Shown: piece by piece, positions 25,601 to 33,901 of the stretch | How the letters are laid out: each line of letters starts with the position of its first letter | Position numbering within the stretch: position 1 is the first letter of the stretch | From: 66-474 sp035606235 | Lineage (GTDB): Bacteria > Pseudomonadota > Gammaproteobacteria > Xanthomonadales > Rhodanobacteraceae | Assembly (NCBI GenBank): GCA_035606235.1 | Contig: DATNFU010000048.1 | Location: forward strand, 9,389-73,388 | Direction of reading: 5' to 3' | Length of the DNA stretch: 64,000 nt | Program-made: the position numbers and the translations under genes | The notes under the pieces: generated by a model | What the model was told of the DNA's origin: nothing | Database searches by the model: none | What the model saw: the letters and a program-made list of their open reading frames with translations, nothing else

Positions 25601-28600
25601 GTCGGCACGACGCTCGACTTCCGCATGCGTTGCATGATCCGGCTCGGCTTCGGCCGCGACACTTTCCAGGAAGCTGGCGATGCCGATGCCATCATCCGAC
25701 TCGGCTTCGGCGGCGAACACCGAGGTCGGTTCCGATTCCACTTCTGTCTGGATCCCGGCCGGCGGCGTTTCGACCGACTCCGCTTCGACGGGTGTCTGCA
25801 CCTCGTCCGCGAAAGCGGGCTCCGGGGCAACCTGCGTGGATGCTTCCTGATCGGCGAACGCATCCGCGCCCATGTGCAGCAGATCCGCGAGCGCCGCTTC
25901 CGGCAACGCGTCGCGCAAATGCGCGATGCGCTCCGCCAGCGCGGTGGAATCCGGCACGTCGGGTTCCGGCACATCGAATTGCGCGATCACATGATCGGTG
26001 AGCGCCAAGCTGTCGCGCAACGCGGCAATGCCTTCCGCATCCGGCGCAAGCCGCGCCACGCGCATGCGCTTGAACCAGGTTTCCAGCGGTGTGAGTACCG
26101 CCGCCAGCACCGGGATATCCACCATCGCCACCGCGCCGTGCAGTGTGTGCGCGGCGCGCACCATCGCATCGTCGATCGGCGGCGGCTGCGGCGCGCTGCG
26201 CGCGAGGTAATCGCGCATGGTGCCGAGGTGCTGGGCGACTTCACTGCGCAGGATTTCGAGCAACATCGGATCGACCGGCGGCAGCGCCGGCCAGGCGAAC
26301 ATCGGCGGCTGCGTTTCCATCACCGCGATGCTCGGCACAACATCCGTGAGGGTTGCCTGCGGCACCTGTTCCATTTCCGCCGCACGCGGCACCCAGCGGC
26401 GCACCATCCGGCGCACCTTGCGCGTCTGCATGAAATCTTCCACGCGCGCGGGTTCACCGGCAGCCAGCTTGTCGGCGGTCTGCATGATCGCGGCCAGCGG
26501 CGCATTGGGTGCGGCTTCGCCCTGCAAAGCCGCGTGCAATTGCGGCAATGCGGCCAGCGCATGTTCGACCAGAGCCTGTGCGTTGGCATCCGGAGCAATC
26601 GTGCGATCGAGCACGCGGTTCAACATGTTCTCGACTTTCCAGCTGAACTCGCCGAGCGCGAGCGCGCCGACCAGTCGACCGGAACCCTTGAGCGTGTGGA
26701 ACGAACGCCGCACGCTCTTCAGGGTATCCAGGTTTTCCGGATCAGCCTTCCACGCCGGCAGGTGTTCGCGGATGCTCGCGATCTCCTCGCCGACTTCCTC
26801 GACGAACACTTCGCGGATGTCTTCGTCGATACCGGCGGCGTCCTGGAAACTTGCCGCGCCGGCATCGCCGAGCAGCGCTTCCTCGACTTCCTCCTCGACC
26901 TCGACCCATTCGCCGTCGCCTTGACCTTCCTGCGAAGCGGCGGCGGTTTCGGTCTCGACCAGATTCAGGCCAGCCAGATCCTGCGCGACGGACACGGGTG
27001 CCTGCGCCGAGCCGACGATCAGATCGGAAACATCCGAACCCGCGGCAATGCTGACCGCTTCCGAAAGATCAGGCGCAGCGAAAGTGACCGCCACCGGCGC
27101 GGGCCGCTCGGCGGCTTCCCGCTTGGCCGGCACCGGCCAGTAGCCGAGCGCCTCCAGGCTGCGCTGGGTGCCTTCAAGAATCCTTTCGCCGCCGCCACGC
27201 GAATCGCGCGCCGCCTCGAGGTAATACTCGACGCCGGCCATCGCATCGGCCAGCGTGTCCATCTGTTCGGCGGTCGGAATGCGTCGGTCGGCGATCAGTT
27301 CATTGTCAACGAAGCGGCCGATACCGCTCAGCAATTCGGCCGGTCGGTGCAGATCCAGCATCACCAGCGCGCCACCGACTTCGTCCAGCAGCGCGGGCAC
27401 GCCCAGCACGCGATCGTGCGCCCACGGAGATTCGATGAAGGCGACGATGTCTTCCTTAACGCGCGACAGATTGGTCGCGGCTTCGCGCATAAGCGCGTCC
27501 ACGATCTTGCGCGCTTCCGCCTGCGGCAACGCTTCGGGTTCGGACTGCTCCCCTGCAGGCGCGCCGATGCGCTCGATATGATCATCCAGCGAGGCGTCCA
27601 CGAACAACAACGCGCCCGCGACATCCATCAGGGTTTCTTCTTCTACCTTGCGTTGGCCGGCGACCACCGCTTCGAGGATCTCGCGCTGTTCCGCCACCAC
27701 GCGGCGCGGCACACCCAGCCCCAACATGCCGAGCGTGTCGCCGACCCGGCGCAGCGTCTCCACTTGTGGCGAGAGTTCCGCGGCATCGCCGGCTTCGCGA
27801 CGCAGAAAAATATCCAGCGCTTCCTTGACCCGCAACAGGTCTTCCTTCAACGCCTGCGACACGGTGTCCAGCAGCGCGCGATTGCGGCCGCTCATCGAGC
27901 CGCGTGCCTGCTCCAGTTCTTCCGCGCTGGGCAGCAGTGCATCCAGCGCGTAAGTCCTGCGAATGACTTCGCAGCGCTCCATGCCGGGCTTGGCTTGCGC
28001 CAACAAATACAGCAGCGACTGGTTGAGATCGCGGCGATCCTCATCGGCCAGCACCAGTTCGCCGTCATCCTGCAGCGACTTGATCGCGCGATCCACGCGG
28101 CTGAACTGCTGCCTGGCAGCCTCGCTGGAGCGCTCGTCGAACGCGCTCTGCTGCAAGGCCTCCAGCACGCCCCCGGCAATCCACCACAGGCGCCGCGCCG
28201 GCAAGGTATGGCTGATCGCGCCGAGCTGATCGAGCACCTGGCGCATGCCGGCGAAATCGGCATTGGCCGGCGCGCGCAGCCAGGTCGCCAGCAGTGCCTG
28301 GAATTTGGCGCGAAGCACCGTCGCGCGCTGGCGCAAATCGCCCGACGGCAACGCCGCGCGTGCACCGGCGACATCCGCGGGCAGCGCGTGTTCCAGATTG
28401 GGCGCAAACAGCGCGCTTTCAGCCAGCGCCGCTTCGCCACGGCACTGGCGCAATTCGTTCAACAACGGCAACAGGACGACCGGAATATCCTTGTTGCCGG
28501 CCTGCACGCGTTCCAGGTAATCGGGCAACTGCACCAAGCCGCGCATCAGCACGGTGTAGGCTTCGTCGCGGTCGGGCGCCTTGTTGTCAAGCAGCGCCTG

Positions 28601-28828
28601 CGCGAGCGCTTCCATTTCCTCGGTCAGCATGGCCGCGCCGTACAGTTCCACCATGCGCAACGTGCCCTGCACCTGGTGCAGATAGGTCGCGCAGAACCGC
28701 ATCAGGCTGGCGTCGGCCGGATCCTCGACGTAAGCCTCGAGCGCCTGGCGCGCCTGCAGCAAGGTCTCGTCGATTTGCGGCTTGACCCAGCCCAGCGTGG
28801 TGAAGTCGATGTCGTCTTCAAGTTGCAT
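22649..28828 (-). CDS. chpA: Pil-Chp hybrid histidine kinase ChpA
   Basis: 2059 residues. Several histidine-phosphotransfer modules are visible: His51 (LHQVQG), His711 (FHTLKGSGR), His894 (AHTLHGA) and His1311 (LHTLKGGAR). A degenerate module reading LLDEVGGALVML lacks the histidine. A long Ala/Glu/Arg coiled coil covers about 1060-1250, part of it a 46-residue tandem duplication. The CheA core follows: dimerisation, HATPase boxes HMLRNALAHG, DDGGGFD and GRGVGMD, and a CheW-like domain. A C-terminal receiver has Asp1986. ChpA phosphorylates PilG and PilH to control type IV pili and, in Pseudomonas, cAMP. Separated by 133 bases from pilJ. Confidence 0.95.
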   Translation of the reverse strand: MQLEDDIDFTTLGWVKPQIDETLLQARQALEAYVEDPADASLMRFCATYLHQVQGTLRMVELYGAAMLTEEMEALAQALLDNKAPDRDEAYTVLMRGLVQLPDYLERVQAGNKDIPVVLLPLLNELRQCRGEAALAESALFAPNLEHALPADVAGARAALPSGDLRQRATVLRAKFQALLATWLRAPANADFAGMRQVLDQLGAISHTLPARRLWWIAGGVLEALQQSAFDERSSEAARQQFSRVDRAIKSLQDDGELVLADEDRRDLNQSLLYLLAQAKPGMERCEVIRRTYALDALLPSAEELEQARGSMSGRNRALLDTVSQALKEDLLRVKEALDIFLRREAGDAAELSPQVETLRRVGDTLGMLGLGVPRRVVAEQREILEAVVAGQRKVEEETLMDVAGALLFVDASLDDHIERIGAPAGEQSEPEALPQAEARKIVDALMREAATNLSRVKEDIVAFIESPWAHDRVLGVPALLDEVGGALVMLDLHRPAELLSGIGRFVDNELIADRRIPTAEQMDTLADAMAGVEYYLEAARDSRGGGERILEGTQRSLEALGYWPVPAKREAAERPAPVAVTFAAPDLSEAVSIAAGSDVSDLIVGSAQAPVSVAQDLAGLNLVETETAAASQEGQGDGEWVEVEEEVEEALLGDAGAASFQDAAGIDEDIREVFVEEVGEEIASIREHLPAWKADPENLDTLKSVRRSFHTLKGSGRLVGALALGEFSWKVENMLNRVLDRTIAPDANAQALVEHALAALPQLHAALQGEAAPNAPLAAIMQTADKLAAGEPARVEDFMQTRKVRRMVRRWVPRAAEMEQVPQATLTDVVPSIAVMETQPPMFAWPALPPVDPMLLEILRSEVAQHLGTMRDYLARSAPQPPPIDDAMVRAAHTLHGAVAMVDIPVLAAVLTPLETWFKRMRVARLAPDAEGIAALRDSLALTDHVIAQFDVPEPDVPDSTALAERIAHLRDALPEAALADLLHMGADAFADQEASTQVAPEPAFADEVQTPVEAESVETPPAGIQTEVESEPTSVFAAEAESDDGIGIASFLESVAAEAEPDHATHAEVERRADEARAEAERIAAEQAETERLAAELAAMERAEAEPDHATLAEVERRADEARAEAERIAAEQAEAERVAAEHAAMERAEAERVLEQQRIAAEQAQAERLEQERIAAERAEAERLEQERVAVERAEAERLAAELEAERLERERIAAEQSEAERLDAERIAEERRQRAVARAMALAAMPPFPDDPQPEGKLDLPDIDPDLLEIFTQEGEELLDHSDGLLVILRDAPEEREPVVGLQRDLHTLKGGARVAGIAEIGDLGHVMETLLEAIAEGRREVDPLIIESLERGFDRLHELLQRVVHGQAIAMPVNAIARFEQLASGRAPEAAEPALAEHAGASAAIEPAAEHATEEPRREKLAPRAAPTFEEEARAPQEMIRVRSDLLDSLVNYAGEVSIYRSRLEQQISNFRFNLVELDQTVARLRTQLRSLEIETEAQILSRYQREHEGAHDAAFDPLELDRFSQLQQYSRALAESVSDLVSIQNILDDQSRQSETLLLQQSRVSSDLQEGLMRTRMVPFESMVPSLRRTLRQAAMDLGKRAQLRVEGAQGEMDRNLLERMKAPFEHMLRNALAHGIEDPDARIERGKPEEGTVAINVSREATEVLIKVSDDGGGFDRDAIRAKAISRGLLNPDVQLSDRDLYAFVLETGFSTAESVTQIAGRGVGMDVVANEIKLLGGTLSIDSERGRGSSFNIRLPFTLAVAQAILVRTGETVFAVPMTSIQGVARIQRAELEKRVNAGNPVFTYAGEEYAIHDLAQLLGQPVVHAVEEGQLPLLMIRTGDLRAAVRIDAVVGSREIVVKSVGPQISSVPGIFGATIMGDGSVMLILDVAPLVRRVIARQEIAAAESAQGIPQQPVVSIAAQEDRPQPMIMVVDDSITMRKVTSRVLERNDYEVITAKDGLDAVEKLIDRVPDLMLLDIEMPRMDGYELATHMKNDPRLAGVPIIMITSRTGEKHRQRAFEIGVERYLGKPYNEAELLRNVQEMLETTVNV
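25090..25660. repeat. tandem repeats encoding the ChpA coiled coil
   Basis: Imperfect repeats of GCGCTCGGCTTC-type units over about 570 bases. They include two copies of a 138-base unit, beginning at 25371 and 25509 and running to about 25650, that differ at only a few bases. 138 is 46 codons, so the duplication keeps frame. The product is rich in Ala, Glu and Arg. Confidence 0.9.
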
Positions 28829-28961
28829 CTTGGAATCTCATTGTGCGCATCACTGCGCGTGAAAGCGGACGTCCATGTCCGCACTCTTCAACAAAACGCC
28901 CTGTTGAAGCGACCGTCCGTGGCCCGCGATTCAATGCGACAGCTGTCGTATCCCGTGCCGG

Positions 28962-30977
28962 TCACGCAGGCAGCTTGAAGTCGGCCACCGAACGACGCAG
29001 GTCTTGCGCGAGCTGGGCCAAGTTGCCGATCGACTCGGCCGTCTGGCTTGCGCCCACCGACGTCTGCGCGGTGATTTCCTGAATCACGTGCATGGTCGAG
29101 GTGATGTTGGTCGCCGCCGCGGACTGCTGCTTGGCCGCGCTGGAGATGCCTTGAATCAATCCTGCGAGATTGCCCGACACTTGCTCGATTTCACCCAGCG
29201 CGGTACCTGCATCCTCGGCCAGGCGTGCGCCGTTCACCACCTCGGTGGTGGTCTGTTCCATCGAACTGACCGCTTCGTTGGTATCGGACTGAATCGTCTG
29301 CACCAGTGTTTCAATTCGTTTCGTCGCGCCGGAAGCGCGTTCGGCCAATCGCTGCACTTCGTCGGCGACCACCGCGAAACCACGGCCCGCTTCGCCGGCG
29401 GAGGCCGCCTGAATGGCCGCGTTCAACGCCAGGATGTTGGTCTGCTCGGCGATGTCGTTGATCAGTTCCACGATCGAGCCGATTTCCTGTGAGGATTCGC
29501 CCAGCCGCTTGATGCGCTTGGAGGTCTCCTGGATCTGCTCGCGGATCGAATCCATGCCGCTGATCGTCTGTCGCACGATCGCCGCGCCGTTGGAGGCAAT
29601 CTGCACCGAACGCTGCGCGACCTCGGCGCTGTCGGCGGAATTCTTCGACACCTGGTCGATGGACACCGCCATTTCGTTGATCTTTGCCGACGCAGACGTG
29701 ATCTGCTGCGCCTGATGCTGCGCGGCTTCGGCCAGATGCATGGCTGTCGCCTGGGTTTCCTGCGCGGCGGCCGAGACCTGCACCGCCGTCTCGTTGATGG
29801 TGGTCACCAGGGATCGCAACGCCTCAACCGCGAAGTTCACCGAATCCGCAATCGCGCCGGTGATGTCTTCGGTGACGGTCGCTTTCACCGTGAGGTCGCC
29901 TTCGGCGAGCGAACCCATTTCGTCCAGCAAGCGCATGATGGCCTGCTGGTTGCGCTCATTGAGGCTGCGGCTCTCGACCGAACGACGACGTTCGCTGTAG
30001 ACGAAATTGACCGCCAGCAACACCGCCAGGATCACCGCGAGAATCGCGCACAGTGCGCCGATCGCGACGTTCGGGAAGGCCCAGAAATAAACCGGCGCGG
30101 TGCGCAGTTTGCCAAGCGTGTCGGCCACGTTCTTGGCTTTCGAAAGCACGTCACCGGAATCGAGTGAAGCCTGGGTGGCGGCATCCTTCACCGTCACCAG
30201 CGTTGGCGCCGCGGCGATCAGTTTGTGCACCGGCGCGTCAAGCTGCGACCAGGTCTTCTGCACATCGCCGAGAATCTGTTTGCCCTCCGGCGGCGCGCCG
30301 GCGGAAAGTTGCGTGAGCACGCTGCCGTAGGTCGCCGAATCGCGCGCCAGGCCATCTGCCGCGGCGGCGGAGTTCTCGCCGCCCTGCAGCACGTCGGTAA
30401 CGCGGCGGATCAAACGGTCGCCGAGCACCATCTGCTGCGAGGCGTCGTAGATCTGCGTGGCCGAGCCGCGCTGTTGGAGGATGTTGACGACCTCATTGAT
30501 GCGCGAATTCAGCAGCGGCATTTTTTGGCTGAAGGCGTCGGCTTGGCCTGCGGAATCCAGCACCGCGTCCTTGTTGGCGGCGATCTTGCCGAGATCGCCG
30601 TTCAAGCGTGCCCAGGCCTTGTTGAGATCGGTCATCGGACCGGACAGACCCAGCGCAGTGCCGTAGGCCGGCATGCCGGTAGCCGGATCGCCGCTGTTCA
30701 AATGCTTGACCGCCGCGTCGATCTCACCTCGCGTGCTGTCGAGTTCCTTGAACGAATCGATGTTGCCGCCCGCCGATTCGATCGCGAACTTCGCCACCAA
30801 CTGCGAATCCACCTGGATCTGCGTGGTCAATGCCGCCGCCTTGCGGTCGTCGCCGTTGCGGATGTTCAGCAAGGCGAAATCCAGACCCGCGACGACGATC
30901 GCCGCCACCAGCAGGACGATCAGCCAGGTCTGTGCACCCGACTTGCGCCCCTGTACCGCACCCGAAGTCGCGCTCAT
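28962..30977 (-). CDS. pilJ: type IV pilus methyl-accepting chemotaxis protein PilJ
   Basis: 671 residues. TM1 is about 18-38 and TM2 about 303-328, enclosing a periplasmic PilJ-type region with helical repeats of about 265 residues. A HAMP-like stretch (LLDEMGSLAEGDLTVKATV) is near 360. The cytoplasmic signalling domain fills 390-660 with the conserved tip ELINDIAEQTNILALNAAI. PilJ passes a surface or pilus-tension signal to ChpA through PilI. A separate methyltransferase gene (pilK) is absent after it, unlike in Pseudomonas. 53 bases follow pilI. Confidence 0.95.
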   Translation of the reverse strand: MSATSGAVQGRKSGAQTWLIVLLVAAIVVAGLDFALLNIRNGDDRKAAALTTQIQVDSQLVAKFAIESAGGNIDSFKELDSTRGEIDAAVKHLNSGDPATGMPAYGTALGLSGPMTDLNKAWARLNGDLGKIAANKDAVLDSAGQADAFSQKMPLLNSRINEVVNILQQRGSATQIYDASQQMVLGDRLIRRVTDVLQGGENSAAAADGLARDSATYGSVLTQLSAGAPPEGKQILGDVQKTWSQLDAPVHKLIAAAPTLVTVKDAATQASLDSGDVLSKAKNVADTLGKLRTAPVYFWAFPNVAIGALCAILAVILAVLLAVNFVYSERRRSVESRSLNERNQQAIMRLLDEMGSLAEGDLTVKATVTEDITGAIADSVNFAVEALRSLVTTINETAVQVSAAAQETQATAMHLAEAAQHQAQQITSASAKINEMAVSIDQVSKNSADSAEVAQRSVQIASNGAAIVRQTISGMDSIREQIQETSKRIKRLGESSQEIGSIVELINDIAEQTNILALNAAIQAASAGEAGRGFAVVADEVQRLAERASGATKRIETLVQTIQSDTNEAVSSMEQTTTEVVNGARLAEDAGTALGEIEQVSGNLAGLIQGISSAAKQQSAAATNITSTMHVIQEITAQTSVGASQTAESIGNLAQLAQDLRRSVADFKLPA

Positions 30978-31030
30978 GTCGTAACCCTCACCTCAAAAGA
31001 ATTCTGTTAACCCGTGTTGCCTTGTTTGCA

Positions 31031-31777
31031 TCAAATCGCGGTCTGCTGAAAATCCGCTGCGCGGGTCAGTTCGACCATGCTGAACATCGCCCATTTGGTC
31101 GAGCCCAACGCCACGTTCTCCGTGACGAAGCGCGCCAGCCGCGGGTCGGATTCCCCTTCCGCATCCACGCGCTGTTCATCGGTGAGGTTGCGCTGGCCAA
31201 GCACCTCGTCCACCAGCAGGCCTACGCCACCACCCGCCTGTTTCACCCACAGCACGCGCGAACGTTCCGATACATGCGTGCGCTGGTCGAACAGGAACTG
31301 TTTCAGGTCAACCACCGCGATCAGATTGCCGCGCACGTTGCCCACACCGAGCAGCCAGTGGCGCGTCGCCGGCACCGGCGTCAGGGCACTTGGCATGCTG
31401 AGGATTTCGTTCACTTCCGAAATGCTGCTGACGAAATAACGCTCGCCGATGCGGAAACCGATGCCGCGCCAGAGACCCACCGCCTCGATCTGCTCCGGCA
31501 CACCGGCGACATGCGCCAGACTGCGCCGTTCGTAATCCACCAACGCCTCGAAGCTGGTCAGCAGCGGACGCTGTTCGCGCTGACGCGGCGGCGAAGCTGG
31601 CTGAAACTCTTCCGCCTGCTCGCCGGGCGCATCGATCACCGCCGTATCCTCGTCGGCCAGCGCGATGCCGAGATCCTGGGCATCGATCCGCTCCGCGTGG
31701 TTGACGGCGTCGATACTTTCCCGAGCATCGCCGTGGACGCGGTGAGCGGGTGCTTTGCGGGAGCGTTTCTTGCCCAT
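31031..31777 (-). CDS. pilI: CheW-like adaptor PilI
   Basis: 248 residues, longer than a simple CheW. The N-terminal 95 residues are basic then acidic and probably disordered (starting MGKKRSRKAPAHRVHG). The CheW domain covers about 95-245 with GFRIGERYFVSSISEVNEIL, WLLGVGNVRGNLIAVVDLKQFL and VGLLVDEVLGQRNL. It links PilJ to ChpA. It starts 18 bases after pilH and is part of the pilG-pilH-pilI-pilJ-chpA run. Confidence 0.93.
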   Translation of the reverse strand: MGKKRSRKAPAHRVHGDARESIDAVNHAERIDAQDLGIALADEDTAVIDAPGEQAEEFQPASPPRQREQRPLLTSFEALVDYERRSLAHVAGVPEQIEAVGLWRGIGFRIGERYFVSSISEVNEILSMPSALTPVPATRHWLLGVGNVRGNLIAVVDLKQFLFDQRTHVSERSRVLWVKQAGGGVGLLVDEVLGQRNLTDEQRVDAEGESDPRLARFVTENVALGSTKWAMFSMVELTRAADFQQTAI

Positions 31778-31795
31778 TTCTTTTCCGACGGCGCG

Positions 31796-32167
31796 TCAGG
31801 CCGCGCTTGGCAGGTGTTTGCTGATGTGCGCCAGCAGATCCTTGTCGCTGACCGGCTTGGTCAGAAAATCGCGGGCACCCTGGCGCAGGCCCCACATGCG
31901 ATCGGTTTCCATCGTCTTGGTGGTGACAATCACCACCGGGATGGAACTGGTTTCAGGATCCTTGGACAAGGTGCGGGTGGCCTGGAAGCCATTCATGCCC
32001 GGCATGATGACGTCCATCAGGACAAGATCGGGACGATCACGCTTGGCCGCGACGATGCCCGCTTCGGCGTCGGCCACGGAAGTGACCTTGTGGCCCGCCT
32101 TTTCCAACGCGCCGGTGAGCAGCTTCACGTCGGTGGGCGAGTCATCGATGATCAGGATGTGAGCCAT
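31796..32167 (-). CDS. pilH: CheY-like response regulator PilH
   Basis: 123 residues, a lone receiver. Acidic pocket Asp8-Asp9 (LIIDDS), phosphoacceptor Asp52 (LVLMDVIMP), Thr in VVIVTTK and Lys in FLTKP. In Pseudomonas, PilH opposes PilG and relates to retraction through PilT. It lies 41 bases after pilG. Like PilG, it is a candidate ligand for the FliM-type peptide encoded at 22069-22098. Confidence 0.95.
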   Translation of the reverse strand: MAHILIIDDSPTDVKLLTGALEKAGHKVTSVADAEAGIVAAKRDRPDLVLMDVIMPGMNGFQATRTLSKDPETSSIPVVIVTTKTMETDRMWGLRQGARDFLTKPVSDKDLLAHISKHLPSAA

Positions 32168-32208
32168 GCATTCCTCTAGCCCGCGCCGCGCGCGGTATCG
32201 TTTTGAAA

Positions 32209-32610
32209 TCAGGTGGTCGCGACATGCCGCCGGATCGCGCCCAGCAACTCCTCGCGCGTGAACGGCTTGGTAAGGTATTGCTCGGAACCGACGATGCGGC
32301 CGCGCGCCTTGTCGAACAAACCGTCCTTGGAGGACAGCATGATCACCGGGGTGGCGCGGAAGCTGTGGTTGTTCTTGATCAGCGCGCAGGTCTGATAGCC
32401 ATCCAGCCGCGGCATCATGATGTCCACGAAAATGATGTCGGGGCGCAGATCGGAAATCTTCGACAGGGCCTCGAAACCGTCCACCGCGGTCAGCACTTCG
32501 GCGCCTTCCTTCTTCAACAAGGTTTCGGCCGTGCGGCGGATGGTCTTCGAATCATCGATGACCATTACCTTCAGGCCTACCAGGCTGCCATGGTTCGCAA
32601 TGTCATTCAC
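32209..32610 (-). CDS. pilG: CheY-like response regulator PilG
   Basis: 133 residues from GTG 32610, with GGGGAC upstream; a TTG at 32628 is the alternative. A receiver only: MVIDDSKTIRRTAETLL near 16, phosphoacceptor Asp63 in IIFVDIMMPRLDG, IMLSSKDG and YLTKPFTREELL. In Pseudomonas PilG promotes pilus extension and adenylate cyclase activation. It is the first gene of the cluster and diverges from gshB, an arrangement conserved in pseudomonads and xanthomonads. Confidence 0.95.
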   Translation of the reverse strand: MNDIANHGSLVGLKVMVIDDSKTIRRTAETLLKKEGAEVLTAVDGFEALSKISDLRPDIIFVDIMMPRLDGYQTCALIKNNHSFRATPVIMLSSKDGLFDKARGRIVGSEQYLTKPFTREELLGAIRRHVATT

Positions 32611-32935
32611 TTGAGGTCCCCGCCGCAAAAACCGGCGATTGGTCTATGCAATAGGCGTGCCGGAAGTCACACAATCTGAAGTGCCGTGACCGCCGCCAAG
32701 CCGCTCCGCCGCGCACGCCGGATTACGCGAGGGATGTGATGGGTTAAAGCAGCCTGGGCCCGCCCTGTCAAGCACCGCGAAGCGTTTTCGTCCCTTCTCG
32801 CGTGCGGGCGCGAACGGAAATGCGTGCCGGAGAGTCGGTTGGGTGGCCGATCCTCGCCCGAACGGGAACGGGCACACCCTTGCGGCCGACCACGATATGC
32901 GAAGATTCGTGCCCTCCCCACGCCGCCCGCACACC
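32611..32935. other. 325-base divergent pilG-gshB control region
   Basis: No credible gene. It should hold back-to-back promoters for the pilG cluster (minus) and gshB (plus). An AT-richer patch at 32640-32690 carries TTGTGT and TATTGC/CATAGAC on the minus strand, a weak sigma-70-like candidate. CGATATGCGAAGATTC at 32893-32908 is a possible gshB -10 region. No palindromic repeat seen. Confidence 0.4.
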
Positions 32936-33898
32936 ATGTCGCTGAAGATCGCCGTGCTGATGGACCCCATCGGCACGATCAAGCCCAAAAAGGACACCAC
33001 GTTGGCACTGCTGCTGGAAGCGCAGCGGCGCGGGCATGCGCTGTTCTATATGGAACAGGGCGATCTGGCGGTGCGCGATGGCGGGCCTTTTGCGCGGATG
33101 GCGTCGCTCAAGGTCGCCGATCACCCGACCGCATGGTTCGAGCTCGGGGCTGCGCAGTGGCAGCCGCTGGCCGGCATGGATGTGGTGCTGGCGCGCAAGG
33201 ACCCGCCCTTCGATGCGCAATTCCTGTACGACACGCTGGTGTTGAGTCTGGTCCAGCGCGCAGGCGTGCGGGTGATCAACGATCCTCAGGGCTTGCGTGA
33301 TTACAACGAGAAGCTGGCCGCGCAGTTGTTCCCGCAGTGCTGCGCGCCGGCGCTGGTGGCGCGCGACCGCGCCGAACTGCGCCGCTTCGCGCGCGAGCAT
33401 GGCGAGATCGTACTCAAGCCGCTGGACGGCATGGGCGGGCGCGGCATCTTCCGCTCGCGCCACGATGATCCCAATCTCAATTCGATGCTGGAAACCCTGG
33501 TCGGCGAAGACGAGCGGTTGGCGATGGCGCAGAAGTTCATCCCTGAAATAAGCGCCGGCGACAAGCGCATCCTGTTGATCAATGGCGAGCCCGTGCCCTA
33601 CGCTCTGGCGCGCGTTCCGCAGGGCAGCGACTTCCGCGGGAATCTCGCGGTGGGCGGGCGTGGCGAGGGTGTAGCACTATCGGAACGCGACCGCTGGATC
33701 GCCGCCCAAGTCGGGCCGGAACTGACGCGCCACGGCATGCTGTTCGTCGGCCTGGATGTCATCGGCGATTACCTGACCGAGGTCAACGTCACCTCGCCTA
33801 CCTGCGTGCGCGAACTGGATGCGCTGTTCGGGTTGAACATCGCCGGCGAGTTGTTCGATGCGATCGAATCGCTTGGGACTCGGAACCCGGGGCGTTGA
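32936..33898 (+). CDS. gshB: glutathione synthetase GshB
   Basis: 320 residues from ATG 32936; the upstream in-frame stretch lacks family sequence. MSLKIAVLMDPI begins the family. ATP-grasp motifs: NDPQGLRDYNEKL near 115, KPLDGMGGRGIFR near 159 and YLTEVNVTSPTCVREL near 280. It joins glycine to gamma-glutamylcysteine with ATP, in the cytosol. tonB starts three bases after the stop, so the two should be co-transcribed. The gshB-tonB-yqgE-ruvX-pyrB order matches pseudomonads. Confidence 0.97.
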   Translation: MSLKIAVLMDPIGTIKPKKDTTLALLLEAQRRGHALFYMEQGDLAVRDGGPFARMASLKVADHPTAWFELGAAQWQPLAGMDVVLARKDPPFDAQFLYDTLVLSLVQRAGVRVINDPQGLRDYNEKLAAQLFPQCCAPALVARDRAELRRFAREHGEIVLKPLDGMGGRGIFRSRHDDPNLNSMLETLVGEDERLAMAQKFIPEISAGDKRILLINGEPVPYALARVPQGSDFRGNLAVGGRGEGVALSERDRWIAAQVGPELTRHGMLFVGLDVIGDYLTEVNVTSPTCVRELDALFGLNIAGELFDAIESLGTRNPGR

Positions 33899-33901
33899 TA
33901 C

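Noticed and set aside
24236..28978. A 1580-codon open frame on the plus strand opposite chpA
   Set aside because: It is antisense to chpA, is rich in Arg, His and Gln in the way shadow frames of GC-rich genes are, and contains no family motif. chpA has motifs along its whole length.
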